The notes under the pieces were generated by a model, which ran no database searches, was not told where the DNA came from, and saw only the letters and a list, made by a program, of their open reading frames with translations. Both the position numbers and the translations under genes were made by a program. Below, piece after piece: positions 27,409-37,280 of a stretch of DNA of 64,000 bases. The stretch is from the NCBI RefSeq assembly GCF_004337365.2, contig NZ_CP044016.1, positions 2,666,001 through 2,730,000 of the forward strand, read 5' to 3'. How positions within the stretch are numbered: the first letter of the stretch is position 1; every line of letters begins with the position of its first letter. The DNA comes from Rhizosphaericola mali (GTDB lineage: Bacteria > Bacteroidota > Bacteroidia > Chitinophagales > Chitinophagaceae).

Positions 27409-29235
27409 ATGGATAAGTTCGTCGTTTCTGCAAGAAAATATCGTCCTCAGACTTTTGATACGGTCGTAGGACAAAAGCACATCACAACCACATTAAAAAA
27501 TGCGATCAAAACAAGTCAATTGGCACACGCCTATTTGTTTTGTGGTCCTAGAGGTGTCGGCAAAACGACATGTGCACGTATTTTTGCAAAGACGATTAAT
27601 TGTTCCAATCCGTCTCCAGAAGGTGAAGCGTGTGATCAATGCGCATCTTGTAAAAGTTTCAATGAAGGTACTTCGCTCAATATATCCGAATTAGATGCGG
27701 CGAGTAATAACTCTGTGGAAGATATTCGTACATTGGTAGAGCAAGTAAGATTTACACCACAAGCTGGAAAATACAAAGTGTATATTATAGATGAGGTACA
27801 CATGTTGAGTTCTGCGGCCTTCAATGCTTTTTTGAAAACATTGGAAGAACCCCCATCTTATGTGGTTTTCATATTAGCTACTACAGAAAAACATAAATTA
27901 CTTCCAACGATTTTGAGTCGTTGTCAAATATTTGATTTCAAACGTATTACTAATAATGATACGGTAGAGCATTTGGAATCTATTGCCACCAACGAGCATG
28001 TGGAAGCAGAAAAAACCGCTTTGCAAATTATTGCACAAAAAAGTGAAGGTTGTATGCGTGATGCGTTGAGTATCATGGATAAAATCGTCAGTTTTACGGG
28101 TGGCAAGTTGACTTATCAAAATACAATTGAAAATCTCAACATCTTAGATGATGATTATTATTTTCAATTATTAGAAGCATTCCAAAAAGAGGATTTACCA
28201 GCGGCATTGCTTTTATATAATGAAATTAATAAAAAAGGCTTTGATGGTGATGTCTTTTTGAATGGATTGGAAGACTTTTTCCGTAATTTATTAGTTGCAA
28301 GAGACTCCAAAGCGATTGAGATTTTAGATGTCGTAGCTGGTTTTGAAAATAAATACAAAGCTGCGGCAACGGAAACTTCTGCATCTTTCATCATAAGTGC
28401 TTTAAATATTTTGAACGAAGCGGAGATCAATTACAAAACGGCTAGAAATAAACGTTTGCATATTGAAATGGCATTAATCAAAATCAATTATTTGCAGCAA
28501 GCAATTGGTTTTGCATCTGGCGGCGAAAGTGCCGTAGTAAAAAAAAAATTAGTTAATGGACCGGTTGTTTTACGCACCAAGCAAATAACTAATTTTTTCA
28601 CTGAAAAAGTTGTCAATACAACCACCAAGGATTCTAATACTCAAGGAGCCCGTGTATATGTAGATCCAGCTGTTATTCAAGATAAGCAGCCAACTGCGCC
28701 AAAGGATGAGCCAGTTTCAAAACCAACTATTCCTGCGGCCAAACCTTTAGCGCCAAGCATTCCAAGTTTGAAAAAAGCGAAGGGAAGTAATCTATTGCAA
28801 TCCATGATTTCTCAACAACAGGAGGAAGATAGGCTCAATACCAAAGTAATTGAAGCTATCCCATTGGAAATCAATAAGCTGCAGCAAGTTTGGAATGCTT
28901 ATGCAGACGAATTAGTTAAATTGGACAAACATACAGCATCCAACACTTTTCGTTTAGCTCGTTTGGATATATTACCCAATCAAACATTTACAGTCACAGT
29001 TCAAGCATTACTGCAACAAAAATTCATCGATCAAGAACGAATGTTGCTGAATGAAACGATCCAAGATGCATTTTATAATAGAAATATTTCCTTTGAAATC
29101 ATTATTGAAGAAGGTGTCGTGGAAGAAATACCCTTACATCAAAGACTCAATAGCCGAGAGAAATTTGCTTTATTAGCTGAAAAATTTCCTCAACTGAAAA
29201 ATTTAAAAGACAAATTACGTTTGGAAATCGAATAA
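27409..29235 (+). CDS. dnaX: DNA polymerase III subunits gamma and tau
   Basis: Clamp-loader ATPase of the replisome. Walker A is CGPRGVGKTT, the zinc-binding cysteines are in CSNPSPEGEACDQCASC, Walker B is IIDEVHMLS, and the sensor-1/Arg finger region is LLPTILSRCQIFDF. Domains I-III cover about residues 1-365; the rest is a low-complexity Pro/Lys linker and a tau-like C-terminal domain. I saw no clear slippery heptamer with a downstream stem that would produce gamma by frameshifting, though AAAAAAAA occurs at 28542-28549. Confidence 0.95.
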   Translation: MDKFVVSARKYRPQTFDTVVGQKHITTTLKNAIKTSQLAHAYLFCGPRGVGKTTCARIFAKTINCSNPSPEGEACDQCASCKSFNEGTSLNISELDAASNNSVEDIRTLVEQVRFTPQAGKYKVYIIDEVHMLSSAAFNAFLKTLEEPPSYVVFILATTEKHKLLPTILSRCQIFDFKRITNNDTVEHLESIATNEHVEAEKTALQIIAQKSEGCMRDALSIMDKIVSFTGGKLTYQNTIENLNILDDDYYFQLLEAFQKEDLPAALLLYNEINKKGFDGDVFLNGLEDFFRNLLVARDSKAIEILDVVAGFENKYKAAATETSASFIISALNILNEAEINYKTARNKRLHIEMALIKINYLQQAIGFASGGESAVVKKKLVNGPVVLRTKQITNFFTEKVVNTTTKDSNTQGARVYVDPAVIQDKQPTAPKDEPVSKPTIPAAKPLAPSIPSLKKAKGSNLLQSMISQQQEEDRLNTKVIEAIPLEINKLQQVWNAYADELVKLDKHTASNTFRLARLDILPNQTFTVTVQALLQQKFIDQERMLLNETIQDAFYNRNISFEIIIEEGVVEEIPLHQRLNSREKFALLAEKFPQLKNLKDKLRLEIE

Positions 29236-29302
29236 TTTATTCAAAACCGCCAATTGTAAAAGTCTTGTAAAACTTTACATTTTTTTCCTACATCTAAAGT
29301 TT

Positions 29303-29310
29303 TACTTTTG
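29303..29310 (+). promoter_or_regulatory. Putative -7 element for the DUF151-ispE pair
   Basis: TACTTTTG fits TAnnTTTG and lies 29 nt before the DUF151 gene start. Confidence 0.45.
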
Positions 29311-29339
29311 TATCAATTATTAGAAGCAGATAACGGAAT

Positions 29340-29954
29340 ATGAAGAAGATCGAAATGGAGATCATTGCACTTTCACACAGTATCACACAGACGCATTCTT
29401 ATGCGGTGGTTTTGGGAGAAGTGAACGGCTTAAGACGGTTACCTATCGTGATTGGTGGTTTTGAAGCACAAGCAATTGCTGTTGCATTGGAAAGAATGCA
29501 TCCTAGCAGACCATTGACACATGACTTAATGAAAAACTTTATGAATGCATTCAATATTGAATTAATGGAAATCAATATAAACGATTTGCAAGAAGGTATT
29601 TTTCATTCCAAATTGGTTTGTATCAACGAACGGGATACGGTAGAGATTGACAGTCGTACCAGCGATGCTATCGCTTTAGCGGTGAGATTTGGATGCCCAA
29701 TATATACTTATGAAAATATTTTGGATAATGCAGGTATTATGATGGATGATAGCGCCACTTCATTAGGACAAACAGAAATTTCTATTTCCGAAAATTCCAG
29801 TTTAGATCAAAGCCCTATCAGTAGTGGTACTTCAACAACTGATTTAAGTTCTCTAACCATGGAAGAACTTGAAAATAAGCTAACCGAGGTCCTAGACAAA
29901 GAAGATTATATTGCAGCAATCGCCATCAGAGACGAAATCAAAAGAAGAAAATAA
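29340..29954 (+). CDS. DUF151 bifunctional nuclease family protein with UVR motif
   Basis: Residues 1 to about 135 are a DUF151/BFN domain (VVLGEVNGLRRLPIVIGGFEA; IDSRTSDAIALAVRFGCPIY). After a Ser/Thr-rich linker the C-terminus ends in a UVR motif (ENKLTEVLDKEDYIAAIAIR). This pairing is usual in Bacteroidota. Plant and mycobacterial relatives have DNase/RNase activity; the role here is not established. The TAA stop is followed directly by the ispE ATG, so the two are cotranscribed. Confidence 0.9.
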   Translation: MKKIEMEIIALSHSITQTHSYAVVLGEVNGLRRLPIVIGGFEAQAIAVALERMHPSRPLTHDLMKNFMNAFNIELMEININDLQEGIFHSKLVCINERDTVEIDSRTSDAIALAVRFGCPIYTYENILDNAGIMMDDSATSLGQTEISISENSSLDQSPISSGTSTTDLSSLTMEELENKLTEVLDKEDYIAAIAIRDEIKRRK

Positions 29955-30779
29955 ATGGTATTTTTCCCAAATTGTAAGATTAATCTTGGGTTACACATTG
30001 TCAACAAGCGAGAAGATGGATTTCATAATTTGGAAACCATTTTTTACCCGTTGCCTTTATGTGACATTGGGGAAATCATCAAAAAACCGTCTAATAATAC
30101 TACAAAAATACAAGTATCTGGTATTCAATTAGATGCAGGAATCTCTGATAATATTTGTATAAAAGCATTTCAACTTTTAAAAACAGACTATCCACAAATA
30201 ACAAATTTGGATATTTATTTGCATAAAAATATACCTGTTGGTGCTGGACTAGGAGGCGGTAGTGCAGATGGAACATTTATCTTAAAGGCGATCAGTGATC
30301 TTTTTTATTTGCAAATTACAGCGGAACAATTAGCGGTGTATGCGCTACAATTAGGAAGTGATTGTCCATACTTTTTGTATAACCAACCAGCATTTGCAAC
30401 ACAAAGAGGAGAACATTTGACTCCAATGGAAATAAATCTTTGCGGTAAATACTTGGTTTTGATTAATCCTGGAATTCATATCAACACTGGTTGGGCTTTT
30501 AAAAATATTACACCTAATAATCGATCCTCTAATTTTCAATCAATACATTCCGATAATATTTCTGAATGGAAAAATATTCTATTCAATGATTTTGAAGAGC
30601 CTGTTTTTACTACATTTCCTGAGATTCAAAAAATAAAAAAACAATTATATACACTTGGTGCAATTTATGCATCCATGAGTGGTACAGGTAGTTCAGTTTT
30701 TGGTATTTTTGACAAGAAATTAGAACATTGTGAGGCTCATTTTCCAAAATCTTATTTTATAACAAATATTGATTTATAA
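29955..30779 (+). CDS. ispE: 4-diphosphocytidyl-2-C-methyl-D-erythritol kinase
   Basis: GHMP kinase phosphorylating CDP-ME in the MEP isoprenoid pathway. N-terminal CKINLGLHIVNKREDGFHNL, ATP-binding PVGAGLGGGSADG and C-terminal SMSGTGSSVFGIF are the three GHMP motifs. The length of 274 aa is slightly short of E. coli IspE (283). It begins right at the stop codon of the DUF151 gene. Other isp genes are elsewhere. Confidence 0.95.
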   Translation: MVFFPNCKINLGLHIVNKREDGFHNLETIFYPLPLCDIGEIIKKPSNNTTKIQVSGIQLDAGISDNICIKAFQLLKTDYPQITNLDIYLHKNIPVGAGLGGGSADGTFILKAISDLFYLQITAEQLAVYALQLGSDCPYFLYNQPAFATQRGEHLTPMEINLCGKYLVLINPGIHINTGWAFKNITPNNRSSNFQSIHSDNISEWKNILFNDFEEPVFTTFPEIQKIKKQLYTLGAIYASMSGTGSSVFGIFDKKLEHCEAHFPKSYFITNIDL

Positions 30780-30834
30780 TCATACTTTTTAAAACTTGAA
30801 ATATTAATTAAATTAACGACAAAAATCAAAAACC

Positions 30835-31506
30835 ATGCACGAAGAACATTTAGAAAAATCAAATACTGGACTTATTTTACCAGAAGTTATTGTTTTAATT
30901 CTTATTGCTTTATTGTTTTCCAAATGTCATTACACGGGTGCTAATGCAGAAATGAAAGAAGGTAATCCTGAACATACAGAGGCTGCATTAGAAGCTCCGA
31001 CTGGCTCAGTTGACTCATTGGGAAATTTCATCTATGATGAAGGAGAAATGATTGCTATAGAGCTGCCCACTGATACATTAAATGTTGGCAAATTCAGTAC
31101 AGAATATAAATTGTACACATTCTTAGCTGATAGCACAGCAACTTTAGATACTACAAATGGTAATTGGTTTGACTTTACTAATGTAAGATTTAAAACAGGT
31201 AGTTCTGTAATGACAGATTCCTCTGTTAATCAGTTGAAAAACTTAGTTAGCATTATCAAAGCATTTCCTAACAGTAAATTTAAGATTGGTGGGTATACGG
31301 ATAATACTGGAGACTCTACAACAAACGTAGCATTATCTCAAAAGAGAGCTGATGCAGTTAGTGCTTCTATCAAAACTTTGGGAGTTGCCAATACACAACT
31401 TACAGGTTCTGAAGGTTATGGTCCATTACACCCAGTTGGTGATAATACAACAACTGAAGGAAAAGCAATGAACAGAAGAGTGTCTGTAAATGTAAAAGCA
31501 AAATAA
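30835..31506 (+). CDS. OmpA-family peptidoglycan-binding membrane protein
   Basis: One hydrophobic segment near residues 12-32 (LILPEVIVLILIALLFSKC) anchors the protein. The C-terminal OmpA-like domain covers about residues 115-223, with FKTGSS, the GYTDNTGDS loop, LSQKRADAVSASIKTLGV and NRRVSV, all expected for binding diaminopimelate-containing peptidoglycan. The residues between are acidic. It probably links envelope and wall. A bidirectional terminator follows. Confidence 0.88.
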   Translation: MHEEHLEKSNTGLILPEVIVLILIALLFSKCHYTGANAEMKEGNPEHTEAALEAPTGSVDSLGNFIYDEGEMIAIELPTDTLNVGKFSTEYKLYTFLADSTATLDTTNGNWFDFTNVRFKTGSSVMTDSSVNQLKNLVSIIKAFPNSKFKIGGYTDNTGDSTTNVALSQKRADAVSASIKTLGVANTQLTGSEGYGPLHPVGDNTTTEGKAMNRRVSVNVKAK

Positions 31507-31525
31507 TATTCAAAAACATAGTTTA

Positions 31526-31562
31526 GACAGAAGCGAAATCAATTTTTGATTTCGCTTCTGTC
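31526..31562. terminator. Bidirectional terminator
   Basis: GACAGAAGCGAAATCAA and TTGATTTCGCTTCTGTC form a perfect long stem with a short loop between the convergent OmpA-like and outer membrane protein genes. Confidence 0.8.
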
Positions 31563-31564
31563 AT

Positions 31565-32881
31565 TTAGAAGGCTTCATTCAATCCTAAGAAAAATCCTTT
31601 AGATCCATATTTACCAAAAGCATAGTCTAAGCATAGATTTGTCCTTGTCGCTTTATTAAATAATACACGCAAACCAGCACCATAAGCAGGCTGCCATACT
31701 TGAAATATTTTCGTTGCCACAAGATCATTCGTCGTCTGTGCACTTATAAAAGTCACACCACTCAGCAATTTATTTCGAGTAATGGGAAATCTAAATTCGG
31801 ATTCTGAATAGAAATATTGAGTTCCTCTAAAGTAACCAACAACATATCCTCTCCCACTCCTAAAATTGGGATCTCTACCTGTTCCCGATAATTCTAAATA
31901 AGGAACAGAACCACTTAATACACTTGATCCCCAACTCCAAAAAGCGAGAACCGTTTCAGGATTTTTCTTAGATAAACTCACATATTTTCTAAAATCACCT
32001 ACAAAAAGTGCCGCATTTTTACTACTGCCAATCCATTTCTGATTGACACGTAAACCCACATCTAAATACATTCCTTTGTATGCACGATTGATATTATCTC
32101 TAGTTGTGTATTCCACATTAAACAGAAAACCATTCGCATTGTTTTTGGCAGAATCATAACCATATTTTTGATTATAAATTCCATAAGGAGTTTCAGTTTC
32201 AGCAACTTTATTTGGATTCGTTATATTTTTTCGAATATCAAACTCTACACCTGCACCCACAAATAGATTTTTCTTAACTTCTCGATACACTTTTTCTCTA
32301 AAATTATAGAATATTGAATGCCAAACATAAGGTTTCCGATAAGGATTCGTCATGATTTTATTCCCACCACTATAACTTTTGCCTTGACCGATACCAATTC
32401 CAAAATCAGGAGTTACTGATTTTGAGGCAACTAAACTACCTTGAAAATTCCACTTATTTCCAGGAGTGAAAACATTATGAACTATGTAAAAATACAAAAT
32501 GCCTTTGGTGGTCGCAGATGCAGATGTGGCAGCCACAGACATAAAAGTCCCTGGCTTATGTCCCAAGACTCTTCCTGCAACGGCTTTAATACCTCCTTGT
32601 AATCCTATTGTAGGATTGGCAGCGATATTAGGAATAATTGTAATTCCAGATTTCCTTTTAGTGGTATCCTTGGAATGAGGGTGAAATAATTTATCATACA
32701 AATCAGCAATATCTACTTGCTGTTTCAACATTTCATCTCGCCTTTTATTTATACTATCCATTTTCAAGGAATCCAATGTTTCTTTACTTTGTGCCTCACT
32801 CCTATTAGGAAGCAAAGAAAGAAATATTAGCAAAAAGAATACTATAATACTATTTTCTTTTGTTATTTTATTTAGGTGCAT
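31565..32881 (-). CDS. BamA/TamA-like outer membrane beta-barrel protein
   Basis: A 438-aa protein with a signal peptide (FFLLIFLSLLPNRSEAQ), a coiled polar stretch (about residues 33-75) and a surface-antigen-type barrel with alternating hydrophobic strands to a terminal Phe, the usual outer membrane insertion signal. It lacks POTRA repeats, so it is not BamA itself. The arrangement RGRGYVVGYFRGTQYFYSESEFRFPI resembles the conserved barrel loop region of this family. Function is unknown. Confidence 0.8.
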   Translation of the reverse strand: MHLNKITKENSIIVFFLLIFLSLLPNRSEAQSKETLDSLKMDSINKRRDEMLKQQVDIADLYDKLFHPHSKDTTKRKSGITIIPNIAANPTIGLQGGIKAVAGRVLGHKPGTFMSVAATSASATTKGILYFYIVHNVFTPGNKWNFQGSLVASKSVTPDFGIGIGQGKSYSGGNKIMTNPYRKPYVWHSIFYNFREKVYREVKKNLFVGAGVEFDIRKNITNPNKVAETETPYGIYNQKYGYDSAKNNANGFLFNVEYTTRDNINRAYKGMYLDVGLRVNQKWIGSSKNAALFVGDFRKYVSLSKKNPETVLAFWSWGSSVLSGSVPYLELSGTGRDPNFRSGRGYVVGYFRGTQYFYSESEFRFPITRNKLLSGVTFISAQTTNDLVATKIFQVWQPAYGAGLRVLFNKATRTNLCLDYAFGKYGSKGFFLGLNEAF

Positions 32882-32896
32882 ATATCGTAAGCAATA

Positions 32897-32933
32897 GAAA
32901 AAAATAAGCTGTAACTAATAAGTTACAGCTTAT
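32897..32933 (-). terminator. Intrinsic terminator after nrdF
   Basis: On the minus strand ATAAGCTGTAACT and AGTTACAGCTTAT form a 13-bp perfect stem followed by seven T. Confidence 0.85.
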
Positions 32934-32968
32934 AAAATTAGTATTTATTGTTTGTATATATAAAAATT

Positions 32969-33979
32969 TTAAACTGGAATACTTGTATCCAAATTAAAAT
33001 CCTCATCCCTTAAATATTCTACCTCTGTTGCCATTTCATAGTTGGTAGATTTTTTGGAGAAAAAGTCGTGTTGTGTTGTCTTAGTTGAGGAACTCAATCC
33101 ATTTAATACAATTTGATTTACTTCTTTCACTTCAAAATATTCTTCAAAACCTAGATTTGCCAATGCTTTGTTTCCATTGTATTTAATAAATTCTTTTACA
33201 TCTGCAGTTAAACCAATATCGGTATACACTTCATCTGTATATTTCATTTCATTTTCATACAACAAATCTATCAATTCATACAAATCCTTTTTCACAACTT
33301 CCTTCTCCAAAGGAGGCATTTCATTATAAATTTCTTGAGCCAATAAACCTACAAATACACCATGAATGGATTCATCAGCCACAATCTTTTTGATAATATC
33401 CGCACTGGCAACCATCTTACCTTGACCAGCTAACCATAATGGTAAAAAGAAACCACTATAAAATAAAAAAGATTCTAATAAAACAGATGCCGCCAATGAC
33501 ATATAGAACTCGCGATCAGTCATTTCTGGTTTATCTGTAGCTCTGTAATATTTTTCAATAGTCGCTGCTTTAAATTGTAGATATTTATCATTCTCTACAA
33601 ATTTAAAGGTATAGTCAATTTGCTCTTGACTACAGACCGTTGTAAAAATGGTACTATATGACTTTGCATGAATAGATTCCATCATACACATAAAAGACAT
33701 CACAGACTTACATTGCAAATCTTTGATATGATCCAAACATTTTGGCATACCTACATGACTTTGTAAAGTATCCAACAATGTCAAACCGCCCAATGCTTGC
33801 ATATATGCCAACTGCATTTCAAACCCTAATCCTTGCCAAACGTCTATATCCTTAGAAGGCGTATACTCAGTATCCACCCAAAATTGACGCAAATTTTGCT
33901 GCCAAAATACCTCTACGTAGTCATTGGAAGGCTTATTCCAATTGACCGCCTTAAATTTTTTTTGCTCCATATATGTCAA
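32969..33979 (-). CDS. nrdF: Ribonucleotide reductase class I, small (radical) subunit
   Basis: Holds the di-metal/tyrosyl radical cofactor. The first metal helix has MESIHAKSYS, giving Glu, His and the radical Tyr four residues on; the second has VADESIHGVF. The length of 336 aa suits class Ib NrdF or a short NrdB. The NrdE-like partner favours Ib, but I see no nrdI gene in the window. A strong -7 element and a DnaA-box-like site lie upstream. It is on the same strand as nrdE, separated by a membrane protein gene. Confidence 0.93.
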   Translation of the reverse strand: MTYMEQKKFKAVNWNKPSNDYVEVFWQQNLRQFWVDTEYTPSKDIDVWQGLGFEMQLAYMQALGGLTLLDTLQSHVGMPKCLDHIKDLQCKSVMSFMCMMESIHAKSYSTIFTTVCSQEQIDYTFKFVENDKYLQFKAATIEKYYRATDKPEMTDREFYMSLAASVLLESFLFYSGFFLPLWLAGQGKMVASADIIKKIVADESIHGVFVGLLAQEIYNEMPPLEKEVVKKDLYELIDLLYENEMKYTDEVYTDIGLTADVKEFIKYNGNKALANLGFEEYFEVKEVNQIVLNGLSSSTKTTQHDFFSKKSTNYEMATEVEYLRDEDFNLDTSIPV

Positions 33980-34009
33980 TTTTTTTGAAAATTATTCAAT
34001 CGATTTATT

Positions 34010-34017
34010 CAAAGTTA
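34010..34017 (-). promoter_or_regulatory. Putative -7 element for nrdF
   Basis: Minus-strand TAACTTTG fits TAnnTTTG, 30 nt before the nrdF ATG. Confidence 0.55.
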
Positions 34018-34070
34018 CATAACAAAATGAGTATATTTCTTCGCATTTTTTACCCAATTAATGAGGTGAT

Positions 34071-34079
34071 TGTGGATAA
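34071..34079 (-). promoter_or_regulatory. DnaA box upstream of nrdF
   Basis: The plus strand reads TGTGGATAA; the minus strand is TTATCCACA, a perfect DnaA box. It lies 53 nt upstream of the nrdF -7 element, in the gap after the preceding gene. Confidence 0.6.
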
Positions 34080-34083
34080 AAAA

Positions 34084-35013
34084 TTATGCTTTCGTCTTAA
34101 TTAATTGTTTATTCAGTTGCTTTTTCTTGATGAAAATAACTACTGCAAAATGCACTATACTCATTACCAATACATATATAGGAAATAACCAATTTAGATG
34201 TTCACCAATTACCATTGGCAAAATTGCCATCGCATAAGCCGGAGGCAATTTTGTATTCAAAAATTTCAAAGTCAAAGTAACTACGATAAAATCAACAATA
34301 CCCACCAAAATGAAATCATGCAAATAAAAAATGCCCCAAGTTCCAATGAACGCAGCAATGGCCAATGCAATAATATGCCTGATAGACATACTAATATTAT
34401 AACTTGGATTTTGCACATATTCAAATCCCACTACAATAACAGGAGGAATAGCAAACATCGCCGGAATATTTATGATTTTGCAAATCACAATCCAGACAAT
34501 CAGTAGTATTACATAAGGCAGAATCAAAGTATTTTTTCCTTTTTTTTCTTCGAATTCTTTTTCTCCATTTTGATAAAAAAACTTAACAATCAGAAATAAC
34601 AAAAATGTAAATACCAAAATAGAACCAATAAAATAAAAAGATCGGCAATCGGTTATTACGGGAAGTAATCCAGTTGCCAATGCCGGAGCTAGATTATTTC
34701 GAATAATTTGTAAAAATGCGATCATCGCCACTAAAACTAAAATCAATTTTATATAAATGGGGAGAGTGAACATATTGATTACAAATCCGATGACGGCAGT
34801 ACCACTTGGAATATAAAATAATGCCAATGGCTTACTTGTCCAATGCGGAATTTTATATACGAAGCAACCAACAGAAAGTGCGGATAATTCCGGTAATATA
34901 ATTTCATCTGAACGAAAAAACATAGAAACGCCCAACATCACTAACACTAAAATCAACGCTGGCAATATCGAAAAATTGATATAAGATCCTAATGGTCGAA
35001 TTCTTATTTTCAT
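34084..35013 (-). CDS. Polytopic membrane protein of unknown function, internally duplicated
   Basis: A 309-aa protein with about ten to twelve hydrophobic segments and a charged cytoplasmic loop in the middle (FYQNGEKEFEEKKGKN). The two halves look like a repeat: NLAPALATGLLPVITD in the first matches LPPAYAMAILPMVIGE in the second. This pattern is weakly like HPP-type membrane proteins, but I would not name it. It sits between the ribonucleotide reductase genes on the same strand, yet a terminator precedes it. Confidence 0.72.
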   Translation of the reverse strand: MKIRIRPLGSYINFSILPALILVLVMLGVSMFFRSDEIILPELSALSVGCFVYKIPHWTSKPLALFYIPSGTAVIGFVINMFTLPIYIKLILVLVAMIAFLQIIRNNLAPALATGLLPVITDCRSFYFIGSILVFTFLLFLIVKFFYQNGEKEFEEKKGKNTLILPYVILLIVWIVICKIINIPAMFAIPPVIVVGFEYVQNPSYNISMSIRHIIALAIAAFIGTWGIFYLHDFILVGIVDFIVVTLTLKFLNTKLPPAYAMAILPMVIGEHLNWLFPIYVLVMSIVHFAVVIFIKKKQLNKQLIKTKA

Positions 35014-35028
35014 AGAAGTCTATTTAAA

Positions 35029-35063
35029 CAAAAAACTTGATGAAATTATTTCATCAAGTTTTT
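35029..35063 (-). terminator. Intrinsic terminator after nrdE
   Basis: On the minus strand AAAAACTTGATGAAA and TTTCATCAAGTTTTT form a 15-bp perfect stem with a 3-nt loop, then TTGTTT. It separates nrdE from the membrane protein gene. Confidence 0.85.
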
Positions 35064-35112
35064 CTCAAAATTTTATATAATACAATTTTTAAAGCAAAAT
35101 GCGATCCCCCTA

Positions 35113-37215
35113 CTATACTGCGCAAGATACGCATTCGTTGATAGAAGATTTTCTAGTACGCGTATAGTATAAAGATTTCAATCCCATCTTGTGACCATAC
35201 ACATAATATTTAGCTAGATCTCTTGTGGAGTCTGTACTATTAGTATGCAAGATTGTTGAAATACCTTGATCTACGTGTCTTTGTATAACAGAAATCAAAC
35301 GCAAAACTTTTGTTTGATCCATTTCATATGCGGACTTATAGAAGAAATAGTTATCATTTGTCAAATAAGGCATTGGGTAATATGTCGTACTATCACCATA
35401 CTCTCTCACTTCGATAATATCTACAATTGGCATCACTGATGGTGTCGCATTCATGATATATCCAGTAGATTGATTAGGAGCAATGGCGATACGATAGGCA
35501 TTATACAAACCGTACTCTTTTACTTGTTCTTTCAATTTTGCCCAATCTTCTTTAGTAGGAATTTCAATACCCGCAAATAGACCTTTTACTTTATCTGTAG
35601 TTGGTATATATTCGTCATTGACATATTTGTCAAAATATTCACCAGAAGCGTAGGCGGACTTTTCAAATCCAGCGAAAGTTTTACCTTTTTCTTTGGCAAT
35701 TTCCATAGATCTTTCAATCGAATAGTAATTGACCATCATGAAAAATACATTACAGAAATCCAATGCTTCTGTACTTTCATACATAATGAAGTTTTTTGCC
35801 AAATATCCGTGCAAATTCATCGCACCCAACCCAACTGAATGTAACTCTTCATTTGCTTTTCTGATAGAAGGCACCATTGTGATACTTGTCATATCCGAAA
35901 CGATGGACAAAGCAGTCATGGCTGATTTCACAGATTCTTTAATTCTTTTATTATCCATTACCGTAGCAATGTTTAAAGAACCCAGATTACAAGAGATACC
36001 ATATTTAATTTCATCTTGCTCACCATAACTTCCAATATTAGAGACTTGAGACAATTGCATAATCTCCGTACACAAATTGGAAAATTTGATTTGTCCCAAT
36101 CCGTTCAATGCATGTTGTTTATTTGCATTGTCTTTATAGAATATATAAGGATATCCACTTTCTTTTTGCGTCTGGGCAATTTTTGCCAACAATACACGCG
36201 CATTAATTTTTTTCTTACGCACTTTTGGATTGGATAGTAACTCTTCATACATCACCGTCATATCCATTTCATCCAAATATTGACCATAAGCGCGGAAAAC
36301 AGTATGAGGATAAAACAAATAACAAGGTTCGTCCGAACTTGCTAATTCCATGAATTTATTGGGAACAATCACGCCGATAGACAAAGACTTGATACGTACT
36401 TTTTCATCTACGTTGATTTTTTTACAATCCAAAAACTCTTCTATATCACTGTGAAATATATTCAAATAAGAAGCTCCGGCACCAGGTCTTTGACCTAATT
36501 GATTGGCGTAAGAGAATGTATCTTCCATGATTTTCATTACAGGAAGTACTCCACTTGCCAAGCCATCCACGCCTTTAATAGCTTCGCTACGACCACGCAG
36601 TTTGGACATATTGAAAGATACGCCACCACCAATAGAGGATAATTTCATCGCAGAGTCAATTGCATAACCGATACCGTTCAAGTTATCTCCTACTTCATCC
36701 AAAAAGCAAGAAACCAATTCACCAGAACGTTTTTTACCCGCATTTAAAAATGTAGGCGTTGCTGGTTGGTATTCTTGACGGATTAATAAATCAGCAAATT
36801 CCAATGCTTGAGCTTTATTACCTCTAGCCAAATACAACGCAATAGCAGCAATACGATCTTCATATCTTTCCAAAAATTTTTCGCCGGAGTCATCACGCAA
36901 AGCATAACTCTGGAAAAATTTGAACGCACTCATAAATGAAGGAAAACGAAACTTATGTGCATAAATCAAATCATACACTTCTTCCATCTCTTCAAAAGTA
37001 TATGAGTCGTAAAAATTGATATAATATTCATTATCAATAAGATAATCAATCTTTTCCTTTAAATTATAGAAAAATACCGTATTCTTATTTACATAGTCCA
37101 AGAAATAGGATCTAACCGCTTCTTTATCTTTATCTAATCTATAATCATCGTTATCCTTTACCATTATCTCGTTGTTCAACAAGATCCATTTTTTTTCTAT
37201 GACTACGTTTTTCAT
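35113..37215 (-). CDS. nrdE: Ribonucleotide reductase class I, large (catalytic) subunit
   Basis: Reduces ribonucleoside diphosphates for DNA synthesis. Active-site residues are visible: the Cys in ELVSCFLDEVGDN, the Asn-Cys-Glu in SNLCTEIMQ, the Cys in SCNLGSLNIA, and the C-terminal redox pair in ECVSCAV. At 700 aa with no N-terminal ATP-cone it matches class Ib NrdE more than NrdA (about 760 aa). A 79-aa thioredoxin gene lies 65 nt upstream on the same strand, the likely electron donor. Confidence 0.93.
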   Translation of the reverse strand: MKNVVIEKKWILLNNEIMVKDNDDYRLDKDKEAVRSYFLDYVNKNTVFFYNLKEKIDYLIDNEYYINFYDSYTFEEMEEVYDLIYAHKFRFPSFMSAFKFFQSYALRDDSGEKFLERYEDRIAAIALYLARGNKAQALEFADLLIRQEYQPATPTFLNAGKKRSGELVSCFLDEVGDNLNGIGYAIDSAMKLSSIGGGVSFNMSKLRGRSEAIKGVDGLASGVLPVMKIMEDTFSYANQLGQRPGAGASYLNIFHSDIEEFLDCKKINVDEKVRIKSLSIGVIVPNKFMELASSDEPCYLFYPHTVFRAYGQYLDEMDMTVMYEELLSNPKVRKKKINARVLLAKIAQTQKESGYPYIFYKDNANKQHALNGLGQIKFSNLCTEIMQLSQVSNIGSYGEQDEIKYGISCNLGSLNIATVMDNKRIKESVKSAMTALSIVSDMTSITMVPSIRKANEELHSVGLGAMNLHGYLAKNFIMYESTEALDFCNVFFMMVNYYSIERSMEIAKEKGKTFAGFEKSAYASGEYFDKYVNDEYIPTTDKVKGLFAGIEIPTKEDWAKLKEQVKEYGLYNAYRIAIAPNQSTGYIMNATPSVMPIVDIIEVREYGDSTTYYPMPYLTNDNYFFYKSAYEMDQTKVLRLISVIQRHVDQGISTILHTNSTDSTRDLAKYYVYGHKMGLKSLYYTRTRKSSINECVSCAV

Positions 37216-37280
37216 TTTTCTAAAATGTATGAGATGGAATAATAATTTTTTCTACCAACCTTTTTGCATTCAATTAAATG

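Noticed and set aside
28542-28549. A-run in dnaX as a programmed frameshift site
   Set aside because: There is a run of A at a Val-Lys-Lys-Lys stretch, but I found no nearby downstream stem or early stop in the -1 frame with the usual spacing, so it is not claimed.
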